Assembly: GCA_002778215.1 (NCBI GenBank)
Contig: PCDM01000002.1
Location: forward strand, 992,001-1,056,000
From: Esteya vermicola
Lineage: Eukaryota; Ascomycota; Sordariomycetes; Ophiostomatales; Ophiostomataceae
Reading direction: 5' to 3'
DNA length: 64,000 bases
Positions within the stretch are counted from its first letter, which is position 1; each line of letters begins with the position of its first letter. Below are positions 10,629 to 20,350 of this stretch, one piece after another. Below the pieces are notes generated by a model that saw nothing but the letters and a program-made list of their open reading frames with translations, searched no databases and was not told the origin of the DNA. Both the position numbers and the translations under genes were made by a program.

Positions 10629-11336
10629 TCATGCAGACCCGCTCGGCGCGGCAGCCTCGGCCGGTGCAGGGGCCGAGGCTGTGGCTGTGGCTGTGGCCGT
10701 TGCCGTGGAGGCCGCCTCTGCGCCGGCAGCCCCGAACCCGCCCGTGCTGCCGAAGCCGCCGGCCCCGCGGACGCTCGCCTCGAGCTGGGCGACCTCGACG
10801 ACGTCGGGCGTCACGATGCGCTCGAGCACGAGCTGGGCGACGCGGTCTCCGGCGGCAATGGCAAAGTCGTTGACGGGATCGTGGTTGAAGAGCAGCACGC
10901 GCACCTGGCCGCGGTAGTCGGCGTCAATGACGCCCGCCCCCGTGTCGATAAAGTGCTTGGCCGCCAGTCCCGACCGCGGCGCAATGCGTCCGTACGTCCC
11001 CGGCGGCACGGCAATGGCCAGGTCCGTGTCGACGAGCGCCTTGCCCTGGTGCGGGATCGTGGTGGCTCGCGCCGCATAGAGGTCGTAGCCGGCCGCATAG
11101 GCAGAGCCGCGCGTGGGCAGGCGAGCATCGGCCGACAGCTTCTGGATCAGCAGCGAGGGGGAGGCCGCGGCTGCAGCTGCAGCCGCGGCCGCGGGAGCGG
11201 TCGAGTGGGAGGCCATCGTCTTGACGCGTTTGGCGGGTGGTGAGGTAGGCGGTGAGGCGACGATGGGGACGACGGGAGCGGCAGTGGTAGAGGCAGCAGG
11301 GGCAGCAGCAGCAGGAGTCGCGGTGCCAGAGGTCAT
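10629..11336 (-). CDS. DUT1: Deoxyuridine 5'-triphosphate nucleotidohydrolase (dUTPase)
   Basis: The frame read from the ATG at 11336 gives 235 residues. The enzyme hydrolyses dUTP to dUMP and pyrophosphate, keeping uracil out of DNA and feeding dTMP synthesis. All five motifs of the trimeric family are visible: AGYDLYAA (1), PRSGLA (2), GVIDADYRGQV with the catalytic Asp (3), GDRVAQLVLE (4) and RGAGGFGSTG (5). An Ala/Pro/Thr-rich N-terminal arm and a repetitive Ala-Thr tail flank the core; the tail is coded by tandem GTGGCT-type repeats on the plus strand. The frame stays open upstream to an in-frame ATG at 11471, which would add a 45-residue basic extension. The MCB site at 11443 argues that the main start is 11336. 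Confidence 0.95.
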   Translation of the reverse strand: MTSGTATPAAAAPAASTTAAPVVPIVASPPTSPPAKRVKTMASHSTAPAAAAAAAAAASPSLLIQKLSADARLPTRGSAYAAGYDLYAARATTIPHQGKALVDTDLAIAVPPGTYGRIAPRSGLAAKHFIDTGAGVIDADYRGQVRVLLFNHDPVNDFAIAAGDRVAQLVLERIVTPDVVEVAQLEASVRGAGGFGSTGGFGAAGAEAASTATATATATASAPAPAEAAAPSGSA

Positions 11337-11442
11337 GTTGAAGCGAGTGGGAGGCAGAGAGCACAAGAAGAGAGAGGCCACCAAGACCAGTTCAGGGCTT
11401 TTTGAAAGCCGGCGCGTCGCGTTCTTCGTGGTCGCGTGGCCG

Positions 11443-11448
11443 ACGCGT
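11443..11448. promoter_or_regulatory. MCB site (ACGCGT) before dUTPase
   Basis: A perfect ACGCGT palindrome 107 bp before the dUTPase ATG. MCB sites are the established MBF targets of DNA-synthesis genes in fungi, and PCNA in this window has one too. Binding is inferred. Confidence 0.55.
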
Positions 11449-11468
11449 AGAGTGGCTGGGCACTGGGT

Positions 11469-11491
11469 CACGTGTCGATATGTGTCACGTG
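11469..11491. promoter_or_regulatory. Two CACGTG E-box palindromes
   Basis: CACGTG occurs at 11469-11474 and again at 11486-11491, both preceded by GT. Such sites bind bHLH factors such as Cbf1-type proteins. They lie in the divergent promoter and could act on either gene. Inferred. Confidence 0.4.
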
Positions 11492-12179
11492 CTACATGCT
11501 ATTCTCTGCCCATAAGATGGAAGACAGCACCAGAGCTTCTCCTCATCAGAGCACGGCCAGGTGAGGGGTTGCCGATCTTGGACTTGTGTAGTAGGATCCT
11601 GGTGACGGGCTCAGTTCACAATCTCCACGGAGGTCCTGTCCCTGTCCAATGAAATCCAGAGTCATACCAACCAGAGACGCTGGTAGAGTTTTCTCTCTCT
11701 GGTCTTGGCGAGCTCACCTCTTGCTCTGCAATCGTAGGAGGCATGCTAACGAGGCCGTAGCTCCGTCTTCTTTGTCCCATCTCTCATTTGCTGGCCGTGG
11801 AGCAGGTCCTATCGATGTGATTCGCCTGCTTCCCCTCTCCTGTTCGCCTGCCCATGAGGAAGTGAGGTCATCGTCTATCTGGAAGCACAAAGGAAAAAAG
11901 TACAGTCCCCTCACCTGCTCTACATGCACCCCCCCTCCTTTCCTTTTCTCCCCAAGGTTCTAGATTGTTTCCCCTCCTCCCACGTTACTCTGAACCAGTT
12001 GATCGTATGACCAGTACATATAGAACACGTCTTGCCCCCCCTCCCGTCGCTGTTTCTGTGCTCTTTTCTGCCCCTTCATCCTCAGAAACTGCAATACAAT
12101 CTCATCAAAAGGATCGGTAAAAAAATAAATCAGGAAAGAAAACTGGAAAAAAAAAAAGCAACAGACACTCATCTTCATC

Positions 12180-12550
12180 ATGAGCTCCTCGCAAGGCACT
12201 CCTGGCGTACGCGAGCAGCGTGCCGACTCGACGTCCTCTAGCACGTCGACGGCCTCGACCGCCACTCGACGGGTGAGTTTTTTCCCTAGGCAGCTCTCGG
12301 CTCCCCCAAGGATGGTATGCTGACTCTAGGGGACCAGGCTTCCCTCTTCGCTTCTCTCGAGCAGCAGAAGCGCTCGATGGATCCGACCCAGCTGGCGCGT
12401 CGCCAGAGTATGCATGACCAGCGCCCCAAGCCGACCATGCTGGGACGATGGTGGAACAGGTGAGTCTGGTTATCCGTCTGCTTGTCTGTCTCTGCTGACA
12501 TGAATCATAGTTATGTCTACGGTCCAGCCTCGTCTGGGAACCCTAAATAA
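12180..12550 (+). CDS. Small basic protein resembling conidiation protein con-8
   Basis: Exons 12180-12272, 12338-12459 and 12511-12550 give 84 residues. The N-terminus is Ser/Thr-rich; the core reads LFASLEQQKRSMDP, then ARRQSMHDQRPKP and LGRWWNSY. There is no signal peptide or membrane segment. The pattern of QKR, ARRQS and a terminal G-x-W-W-N resembles a widespread small fungal family that includes conidiation-specific proteins of the con-8 type. That assignment is from memory and unverified. Exon 2 was started at 12338 (acceptor ACCAG), because the earlier CTAG acceptor breaks the conserved frame. The gene is divergent from dUTPase and convergent with the KH-domain gene. Function unknown. 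Confidence 0.6.
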
Positions 12551-13483
12551 GACGACAAGAAAAGAATAAAACGAAAAGGAAAACGTAGCAAAAAAAGGAA
12601 AAAAAAATGAAGGAAACAGAAAACAGTATGGACATTGCTTGTATTTTAAACGGGAATAATGTATGACTCGATGAAATTGACCAAAAGAGTCTTGTCATGG
12701 GAAAATGTACTTGAATGAATCGCTTCGTCGCTTATGAGTCTGTACCAATATTCAAAAATGGTTCAATCCCCAAAAGGGTTTCTTTTCCTGGTTCCTAGTC
12801 TCCCATTTTGTCTAGCCGCAAAATGATGGCAAATCGTCATCAAACAAACCACCCGAAAGAGTAGCAAAAGAAAACAACATAATAGTACATTCGTGGCAAG
12901 AGGCATCATGTCATTGATACAATAAAAAAAGGGTGGCCATCGCCGACGCTCCAGAGATGTTTGCCTCGCGAGAATAGGAGATGGAAATGTACAGGGATTC
13001 ATTGGTCAAGGCATGAGGCAGTGATTGTAGAATACGGTGCAGTGAATTTAGAGGGAAACTGGATAGGGTTCCATGCCGGGTGACGTCCTCCCTCAGGCAG
13101 TCCACACCCACTCTCTTCCACCGGATGGAACACGAAGAAAAAAACAGACAAACAAACTGTCCTATTCCCACCACCACCTCCTCCGTAAACTCCCCTATTC
13201 CATAAGAAAATAAACGAATTTGTTAAAAAAAATAAAAGCACCCTCGAGAGCATGGAAATTACATGGCCGTGTGTAAACAACACCATTTCGACAGTTTCGG
13301 GGCAGAGCAGACAGATGGGAAGAATATGAACTAGAAAGATGAAGGACACGGTGATGAGAATTTTTTGAAGGGACGAGAGGAGCGGCAAGACAAGGAAAAT
13401 AAAAAGTTGTTCATGTCCGGTGCTTTTCACTTTCTAGATACGAGGGGCATGTTGGTTAGTTGCTGCTCGAAAGTGAAAAACAA
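12551..13483. other. Convergent 3' region, no gene seen
   Basis: AT-rich, with long A-rich runs near 12555-12610. Only random-looking hydrophobic ORFs are present. It lies between two convergent genes and should contain both 3' UTRs. Confidence 0.5.
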
Positions 13484-14957
13484 TCATGGTTTCTTGTTGG
13501 TGACCTCACCAAGGCGAGAGTAGAGCATGTAGAGTGCCATGCGGTTGCACTCCTCCGTGCCGGTGATCGTGACCAGGCGTTCATTGCTATTGTCCTGGGG
13601 TTCGTTGATCTTGATGACACTGCCGGAGACCTGCCGGATTTCGTTGATCTTCTGGCCACCCTTGCCAATAATGGCACCAACCATGTCGTTGGGGATGTAG
13701 ATCTGCTGAGTCAGGGGTGCGCCAGCAATGGCCGGGTGTCCGGGACCGGCGTGGGCGGCGGCCTGGCTCATGTGGGGCGTGTGTGGCTGCGGTCCGTGGT
13801 GGGGGGCAGCGCCGTGGTGGGGGATCTGAGGGGCGCCGTATGCGCCTGCCTGCTGGCCACCGTACATGGGAACGGCGGGGCCGGGGCCATGGGCGATGGG
13901 AGGACCGTAGGGGGCGCCGTAGCCTTGGGGCGGGAGCGGGGCCCGGGTGTCCTGGCGCCGGTTGTTGTAGTTTTCGGGCCTGCCGTAGCTGCCACCGGCC
14001 GGCTGGGGAAGGTAGGGCACAACCTGCATGCCGCCGGGGACCACGCCGACAGGGCCGCCACCGCGAGCCGCATATGCCGAGGCCGAAGGACCGCCAAAGC
14101 GCTCATTCAGCTGCTCGAGCAGGGTGCTACCGACGTAGTAGGTGGCAATATGGACGGCGTCGGCGACGCCCATGACGACGAGGGAGCGCTCGGAAGACAG
14201 CGGAAGGCAAGAATCCGAGGCGTTAAGCCGGGCGCCAGAAGCCTCCTGGATCTCCTTGATACGGGATCCGCCCTTTCCAATGATGGAGCCGATGAGAATA
14301 TGGGGTATCAGGAGACGCAGAGGATAGGTCTTTGAGTGGGCGTTGGACGGGTCGCCGAGGGGCTCGTTGTTGAGCGTGCGGATAATGAGACCAAATGCCT
14401 TTGCTGCTTAGAGAAAGAGGAGAAAGAGGGAAAGGAAAGGGAGAAGAAAGAGAGCATACCTTGGCAACGGCGTCGACCACGCCACTGACGGTGAGGATGC
14501 GCTCAATGGCACCTTTCTGGTAGTCGCTGACGGTGCACTTGGCATTGGACATTTGGCGGATCCGGGACACGTTCTCGCCGCCCTTGCCAATAATGGTGGC
14601 CGCCTCGGGACTGGAGATGACGGCACGGATGTGAATCCAGGACGTCTCGTCATGGGCGTTGGTGGGAGCGGTCTGGGCAGACTGGGCGTTGTTGCTGCTG
14701 GCGGCCAGGGCCTTGCCCTCTGCAGACTCGTCGTCGTCCTTGGCGTCCTTCTTGGTGCCGTTGGTGCCGTTCGACTCGCTCAGGGGGACGGGGGGGATGG
14801 CAGGAAGTCCGTTGGTTTCCTTTCGGATCTCGCCGTCGTTCCGGACGACCTTGTCGAGGGCAGGGCGCTTGGCCTCGGGCTGGTCGTTGGTGCGGGAGGG
14901 CGAGGAGACCTCTTCCAAGGGCCGCTTGGTCGAGGTGTGCTGCGGAGAGGCCGACAT
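13484..14957 (-). CDS. Three-KH-domain RNA-binding protein (PCBP/hnRNP K type)
   Basis: Exons on the minus strand are 14957-14460 and 14398-13484, giving 470 residues. Three KH domains each keep the RNA-binding GKGG loop: KH1 with IIGKGGENVS (GKGG 124-127), KH2 with IIGKGGSRIKEIQ (207-210) and KH3 with IIGKGGQKINEIRQ (about 411-414). A Pro/Gly/Tyr/His-rich linker (about 270-392) separates KH2 and KH3, and the N-terminus is acidic and Ser/Asn-rich. The layout matches the poly(C)-binding/hnRNP K family, including fungal Rnc1- and Pbp2-like proteins that control mRNA stability. The only intron falls at the end of KH1 and uses a CAAAG acceptor; joining at aag/gca restores the conserved AVAKAFGLIIRTL strand and helix. 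It is likely nuclear and cytoplasmic. Confidence 0.9.
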
Positions 14958-16804
14958 TGTGCCGTGTTGCTTTTTTGTGGCCGTGGTATTATATTCAGAC
15001 GTCTCTGGCTCAGCAGGAGTCTGGCTTGTAGTCTGGCTGGTTTCTTGTCACGTTTGCTTCTACAGCAACAGAAAGAGGATACGCTCTGTCTGTCTTTTCT
15101 TGAAACACGTCGAGATTAAATTGCATAGATCAATTGTTCGCACCTATCTACACCTCTGAAGGGGTTTTCCCAAAGAAAACGGGCAGGTGTAGTGGCGGGT
15201 CGGGGTCGGAGAGGGAAAGTCTAGAGCTGGGAAGTAGTTGATGCTAGGAGCTGGATGCTAGGAGCTAGGAGCTGGGTAAAAAGCTGGGTAGAAAGCTGGG
15301 AAGCTGGGAGAGTGTAGAGGCTGGGTGCGTGAAAAGCCAATCCAAGGGTCGTGGGAGGGTCAGAGTGGCTCGATGAGGCGAATGAAACTTTTCTAGTGTA
15401 TTGGCAAGAGGCCGTCTAGACGAGGGTTCCAAGACGGCTTCTTCTCTCGGGCAGGAGAAAGATGGCGCAGGAAGAGCAAGAGAGAGACGAGAGAGAGACG
15501 TGAGAGACGAGAGAGACGTGAAAGACGTGAGATAGACGAGAGATGAAAGTAGAGAGAGAGAGTAGAGGGATGGCGATGAAAGTAGGAGAGGATGACGGCA
15601 CGAGGGAGGAAGCAAAAAAAAAGAAAGAAAAAAAAAGCAGGAGAAACAAGAGTGGGAGAAAGCTCAGTGTTCTCAAACCTCTGTTTAGCCTTCCACGCGA
15701 GCCTGCCAAAAAGAAGGGCAGACACTGTAAACAGACTGTTCGAAATGCCTGGTCGATTGGCAACGTTTTCTCTTTCAACCGGCTTTTGTCTTTCTCTCCT
15801 TCTCTTGGGAGAAACCTATTCTGAGCCAGTAAGAGTGGAAAAGGAACCAGACCTTGCTGTCGGGCGGAAAGACACGCGAGACAAGAGACGGGCGGCTCAG
15901 GAGAGCAGCTCAAAAAAGACAGTCAGACAGAACAGATGCCAGAGAAACCTGGGGTGACGGAAAGAGAGAATGCAAAAAAAATTAAAAATGAAAACGAACA
16001 AGGGGGTGGTGATGGAACAAAAAAAAGACGAAAAGACGAGGGGGCGAGCGAAGAAAAAATAAAAAGGGAGGAGTAAAACAAGAGAGGCGTCGATCAGAAT
16101 GATACTCGCTCAAGGGAGAGGCTTAGGCAGCTGGGTCATGCAAGGGATCCAGACTCCTGAAGAAAGGGGGGGATTGTGGTGGTCGAGAAGGAAGAGCAAG
16201 AGAAATAAAGTAGCTTGAGTTTGTCTCAAAAAAGAGTTTTGGGTGAAAAGGAGAGGAGGTGGGGAGGCGCAGTCCAAGAGAAGAAGCTACCGAGTAATAC
16301 ATAGTATCCTTCTTTGTAGTTCTCAGAACGACCGTGGGCCAATGAGCGCGCGCCCACATGAGCGCAGGGACCACTTGTACAGTACCATATTGAACAGCAC
16401 ACTGTGTAGACACGGTACGAGTATCGCGTCTTACTTAATAGCGCGTCTTGACGCCACAACGCCACCATCACAGCCAATCGACAAGGAAAGCCCTCCAGCG
16501 TTCAGCTGTCCTCGACTCACTCTGCCATTCCTCGACTCCTCGGCCCTCCTCACTTTTGGGCGGCATGTTGGCAGGCACGGGCTTGTGCGCACAAAATTCA
16601 TTCTTGCACGGCCCATGTTTGGCATATACATGTAGCTGTCGTCTCTGACAAGCTCCTGCAGATCACTGCCGGCTGCCCCCTGCGTTGTTTCTCCTTCTTC
16701 TGTGGAGTGAGTGCCCTTCTTGAGCATTGCTTGCCCACAGAGCATACCCACCACCCCGTCTTAGCTCACCACCACCTCGGCATCATCTGGCTACAAAGCG
16801 GCCG
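14958..16804. promoter_or_regulatory. Long divergent intergenic region with purine-rich repeats
   Basis: About 1.85 kb between the KH gene (minus) and the kinetochore gene (plus). It holds tandem AGCTGGG-type units near 15225-15320, a GAGAGACG-rich purine repeat at 15470-15560, and long A-rich runs near 15610-15640 and 15965-16060. One short reading frame (15745-15957) begins with a hydrophobic stretch but has no other support. Both promoters must lie here. Confidence 0.45.
15470..15560 (+). repeat. GAGAGACG purine-rich tandem repeat
   Basis: The plus strand is an imperfect array of GAGAGACG, GACGTGA and AGAGAGAG units about 90 bp long. The minus strand is therefore a polypyrimidine tract. 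It may be the 5' UTR pyrimidine tract of the KH gene transcript or a promoter element. Confidence 0.6.
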
Positions 16805-17980
16805 ATGGCGGAGCAGGCTGTCTACCGAACCAATCTCGAGCGCTCTCTCAGAGAGCTCCGGCGCATAGTGGCCGACAAGGAGCGCGTCTTGGCCGAAGTA
16901 TGTCCATCTTTGTTCTTCCGCTCTCTTTCTTGTTCTTCTGGTCGTCTGTTTCCACTGACTGGATAGCTTCGCCAGAATGCACCGCCTCCGCCCGAGTCGC
17001 CGGCTGCGTCGCTGGCCATCATGAAGGCAGGCTACGAACGAGCCGCCCAGGCCGAACCCGATCTGCCGTTCCCCGAATCTGTACTGCCGGCCTTGCTGGC
17101 CACCCGCAAGACACACCAGGTCATTGTCGAGTCGCACGCCTACATAGAATGCCAACAGCCCCTTCTCGAGCAAGCCCGGCGCCGGTTGGCCTCGGAAAAG
17201 GCCCGGCTCGCCGACCAGAAAGCCATGCACGAGGCCCTCAAAGTCCGGCTCGCGGCCGAGCAGGCCCACAACCGTGCCAGCCACGGCACGGCCGTCGACG
17301 CAATGTCGGCTGCTCGTCGACAGCAAGAAAAACTGGACGAGCTGCGGACGCGCAAGCAAAAATATGACGCCGATACCAAGGCCCTGCTACGGACCCTCCG
17401 GACGTTTATCCAGGAGCGGCTAGGGCCGATGCTGGCTGCCGAGGAGCTCGGCGGGCCGGTCGTCGGCGCCATGGTGGACGTGCAGGCCGGGGACCTGGCG
17501 GCCGGCTTCAACGCGCACGGGAAATTGAAGAGAGCTGCTGGCGACGGCCAGCAGCCGGGCAAGAGCAAGGCTGCAGAGGACCGGCGACAGCGTCGAATCG
17601 ACGAGATTTGGGGCCCGGCGAATCGACAAGAGAATGGCAGTGATGAAGACGACGGCGGCGGCGATGGCGATGACGACGACGACGACGACGATGACGATAA
17701 TGAAAATGGCAAGGACCGGGAAAGACGGGCAGGCAAGCGAGGTAACCGGGGAAGCGGCTGGGACGAAACCACAGCGGCTGCCGCAGAAATGCAGAATCTC
17801 ACAGAACAGCTGCTCAATGCGCTGGCCGAAGCCAACGGAGACAGCTCGGCTGCCTATGTGCAGCTGTCTCGCGAGTCGGCGTCCGCACGGTTTCTCGTCC
17901 GGTCCAAAGTTGCCCAGTTCCATCCCCGCGATGCCAAGAAGCTGCGGCTGATCGACTTTGGTCGCGAGCTGGATGACTAG
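16805..17980 (+). CDS. Coiled-coil kinetochore protein, CENP-K-like
   Basis: Exons 16805-16897 and 16967-17980 give 368 residues. The protein is highly helical and charged, with coiled coil across roughly residues 1-35 and 90-165 (for example LEQARRRLASEKARLADQK). A conserved-looking block RTFIQERLGPMLAAEELGGPVVG follows, then RRQRRIDEIWG, an acidic low-complexity stretch with ten consecutive Asp, and a C-terminal domain ending in ARFLVRSKVAQFHPRDAKKL and DFGRELDD. This organisation matches, from memory, fungal proteins annotated as CENP-K (Sim4 of the inner kinetochore CCAN complex). No experiment or alignment supports it here. The start is the ATG nearest the coiled coil; the frame is open further upstream. 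Confidence 0.6.
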
Positions 17981-18414
17981 AGCGAGATGGGTGAGAGCGG
18001 GGTGGAGGTCGCAGGAGACGACCATTTGTATGAATATACGGAGTACTGCGAATGAGCAATCTGGGCACATACGAGGCTCCACCTGTCCAGCCTCGCATTC
18101 TCTGCACAGACTCGTAGACCTTCTTGGACAGTCCATGTGTGTCATGATCTTCATGTGTAACCATCAGGGGTTCCCATTTTGCGCTCTTCCCGTCACATCT
18201 ATGCGTACTCATCTGATGGGGGTTTCAAAGTTGGGGGTTGGGCCTTGCCTCGCCTCTAATAGTACTTCTCAGTGAATTATCTGGCTTGCGGAATAACTCA
18301 TTACAGGTCCATACTTTCCCACGCAATCACGACCCATCTATGCGAAGTAAAAGGAGCTGATAGAAATAAAAAGCAAACTCAAAAATGCTCATTCTGATTA
18401 CTCTCATTATGTCT

Positions 18415-18475
18415 ATCAAGACCACTAGACTAACTAGCCAAAAGAGAACCGATCCTCTTCTAGCACAGCTAGAAT
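18415..18475 (+). repeat. 61-bp dispersed repeat with tRNA box-A-like core, copy 1
   Basis: This block is the reverse complement of 47584-47644 with one mismatch in 61 bases, and a third copy starts at 55368. Its minus strand contains GTTAGTCTAGTGGTC, which resembles the pol III box A of fungal tRNA genes. It is probably part of a SINE or another non-autonomous element. Confidence 0.7.
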
Positions 18476-18528
18476 TCAACGTAAAATGCAAATCATACAG
18501 CGCAACCATCTTTGTCTAGCTTGTATAC

Positions 18529-18569
18529 TATCAGGACCCACGCCTACTGTCACGGGGTGAGGGCTAGCC
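18529..18569 (+). repeat. 41-bp dispersed repeat (possible LTR edge), copy 1
   Basis: Matches the reverse complement of 40837-40877 at 40 of 41 positions. It contains TGTCACGGGGTGAGGGC, and a TGT start suggests an LTR edge. A TATA-rich sequence follows. Element type is inferred. Confidence 0.6.
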
Positions 18570-18786
18570 TACGCCTGTATATATATAGCTTGTGGGAGTC
18601 TGCCTCAGTCTCCCTTCGTCCATAGAATCCAGAGATCTATGTCCTCCTTCCCTTGCCTTTACTCCTTCGTCCGTAGAGCCTTCGTCATATACCCATTAGC
18701 GGTAAACGGTACACCCATGTCGTGATTGTACTCGTAGGTGCTCTGGCCAAGTATCGTGACTGACTAGCCGGCCATCGACATCCATC

Positions 18787-19776
18787 TTATTGCTCCCATA
18801 CTTTTGAAGCGTATGTCCGGAGTCTATCGTCTGACACAACGATATCGTGCTCTCCCGGGCCCGCGGGGCGTAGAAACAACTGCTCGAAATCCACCGTCAA
18901 CGGACCTCTAGTCACGTTATACGACGCTGGATTCGATGAGGCACTTGCAGGGCTCGAGAGGGCAATGCTAACCGCTTGTACGCACATGGGTGCCATCCGA
19001 GAAGAGGCTGCATGGCGCGTCTGGGTAGCGCCTGGTCGTGGTTGGCCTTGCGGACGCTCTTGCCACTGCTCGAGCCAAATCTGGTTGTTGCTGCTGTTAG
19101 GGAAGGCCTTGGCAAGGATGACGATTTTGACTTGGTGGTTAGAGTGGGCGAACCAGAACCTCATTTTAGCCCGTAGGCACGGGAGGGACTGGGCAACGCC
19201 TGCTTCGATAACCATCGTAGGCCAAGCGTAGGCTCCGGGCCGCGTAGACAGTGGGCGTCCTCCAGCATCGCCCTCAACAGAGGATTTGCTGGACGGATGA
19301 GCCGATGGATATGTAGTTGCTGCAGTGATCGTCCATTCATCGTCCAAATTCATACTAAAAACTTCCCGATCAATACGACGAAATAATTCCCCGTGCAATT
19401 TCTCGTGGTTTGCAGTAGGGAGCGTGATCAGGAGCAGGCTTCTCTCATGCCAGTAGAGAAATCGAATCTTCCTCTGCCGCTGTTCTCGCTCCACGCAAAT
19501 GTCGGCAAAATCTTGTGGTGCTACATCGCCAACGAGGAAAAAGTCGCCCGTGACTTGACAGAGGCGGGAAAACAAATGGTTGGCATTAGAATACAACTCA
19601 TGAACAGGAGGAACACCATCAGAGCAAGTATGCACAGCGTCGTCGGTGCTATCGAGAATACACATGTACTCTTGTACTGGTGGTGGGGTGCATATAACTG
19701 ATGATAATTGGGAAGATGTTTTGTCTAGCCTAAAAACTCTTCGTGTCCAGTCGCGTCTTACGGAGTAGGATTTCAC
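18787..19776 (-). CDS. Hypothetical fungal protein with Uma2/PD-(D/E)XK-like core
   Basis: A single open frame of 329 codons without introns. The centre reads PTMVIEAGVAQSLPCLRAKM, then HQVKIVILAKA and WLEQWQE. This pattern of a strand-borne Glu, a helix and a second strand with a Lys resembles the nuclease-fold core found in many orphan fungal proteins (Uma2 or PD-(D/E)XK-like). Whether the active site is complete cannot be judged by eye. The flanks are low-complexity and variable. The first in-frame ATG is at 19776, but the frame there runs through a TACTCCGTA repeat motif, so the true start may be the ATG at 19665. Repeats surround the gene, which suggests a mobile or fast-evolving locus. 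Function unknown. Confidence 0.55.
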   Translation of the reverse strand: MKSYSVRRDWTRRVFRLDKTSSQLSSVICTPPPVQEYMCILDSTDDAVHTCSDGVPPVHELYSNANHLFSRLCQVTGDFFLVGDVAPQDFADICVEREQRQRKIRFLYWHERSLLLITLPTANHEKLHGELFRRIDREVFSMNLDDEWTITAATTYPSAHPSSKSSVEGDAGGRPLSTRPGAYAWPTMVIEAGVAQSLPCLRAKMRFWFAHSNHQVKIVILAKAFPNSSNNQIWLEQWQERPQGQPRPGATQTRHAASSRMAPMCVQAVSIALSSPASASSNPASYNVTRGPLTVDFEQLFLRPAGPGEHDIVVSDDRLRTYASKVWEQ

Positions 19777-20350
19777 GCCTAATTAGCCCCACTTATAGAG
19801 CATATTAATGACTAATACCGGAACCTCCGCCTACGTATATGTACGCAATACAGGAACTTCTGCCTAATAGGCATTTGGACGAATCAAATGCCGGCCTCCT
19901 CGACAGCGGTAGACCAAGGAAATATATTGGCGATGTAAGCAGAAAGAGAATCACGGACGTATTAGAAGCCAAGCTCACTTGTCAAGTGGGGCTTTGGGGC
20001 CGTGATTTTGTGGTACTATGTAGAAGTTCACGGACACTACTTAAGGTGACGTTGTTACATAATAGGTGTTTCGAGAGACAGCCCCTGTGACAACGTCCTT
20101 ATGTACCTTTTCGTGTATTATGGCCAGGCGCCTATATGATGCACAGAGAGCTTATTAGCCAATTATATCCTTATCCGTTACCTGCACTAACACCTCCTTA
20201 ACAGACCTTCATTGCTTCATTCGTCAGAGATAAAAGGAACTACATTTTCTATTCCCTCGTAAGCGCCCTTATGGGAAAGACCCAATCCACGATACTGGCC
20301 GTTTTCTGTCATCTGATACCTGAAGTGTGTTGATCCGATACCACTAGCTA
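19777..20350. other. Repeat-bearing intergenic region
   Basis: Contains repeat copy R1 (19917-19995) and otherwise AT-rich sequence without a supported gene. Short frames crossing the repeat are not convincing. Confidence 0.5.
19917..19995 (+). repeat. Diverged direct repeat R1
   Basis: About 79 bp that align with 22357-22434 on the same strand. Apart from one single-base indel and the junction bases, the differences are transitions (C/T or G/A), as expected after repeat-induced point mutation. The pair flanks the phosphoesterase gene. Confidence 0.75.

Larger units (their letters stand above)
11337..12179. promoter_or_regulatory. Divergent promoter region of dUTPase and the con-8-like gene
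   Basis: No supported gene apart from the possible dUTPase extension. It holds an MCB site (11443-11448) and two TCACGTG E-box sites (11468-11474 and 11485-11491). The right side is pyrimidine-rich (11930-12070), leading into the plus-strand gene at 12180. Confidence 0.5.
17981..18786. other. Repeat-bearing intergenic region
   Basis: AT-rich region with a TACGGAGTA copy (18037-18045), a SINE-like repeat (18415-18475) and a retroelement-edge-like repeat (18529-18569). A TATATATATAG string lies near 18578. No gene is supported. Confidence 0.5.

Noticed and set aside
15745..15957. Short plus-strand frame starting MPGRLATFSLS with a hydrophobic segment like a signal peptide
   Set aside because: The rest is a random-looking charged tail in a purine-rich region, with only one Cys after the hydrophobic part; looks like chance.
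19839..20090. 83-codon plus-strand ORF
   Set aside because: It runs through repeat R1, whose other copy is not open in the same way; explained by the repeat.
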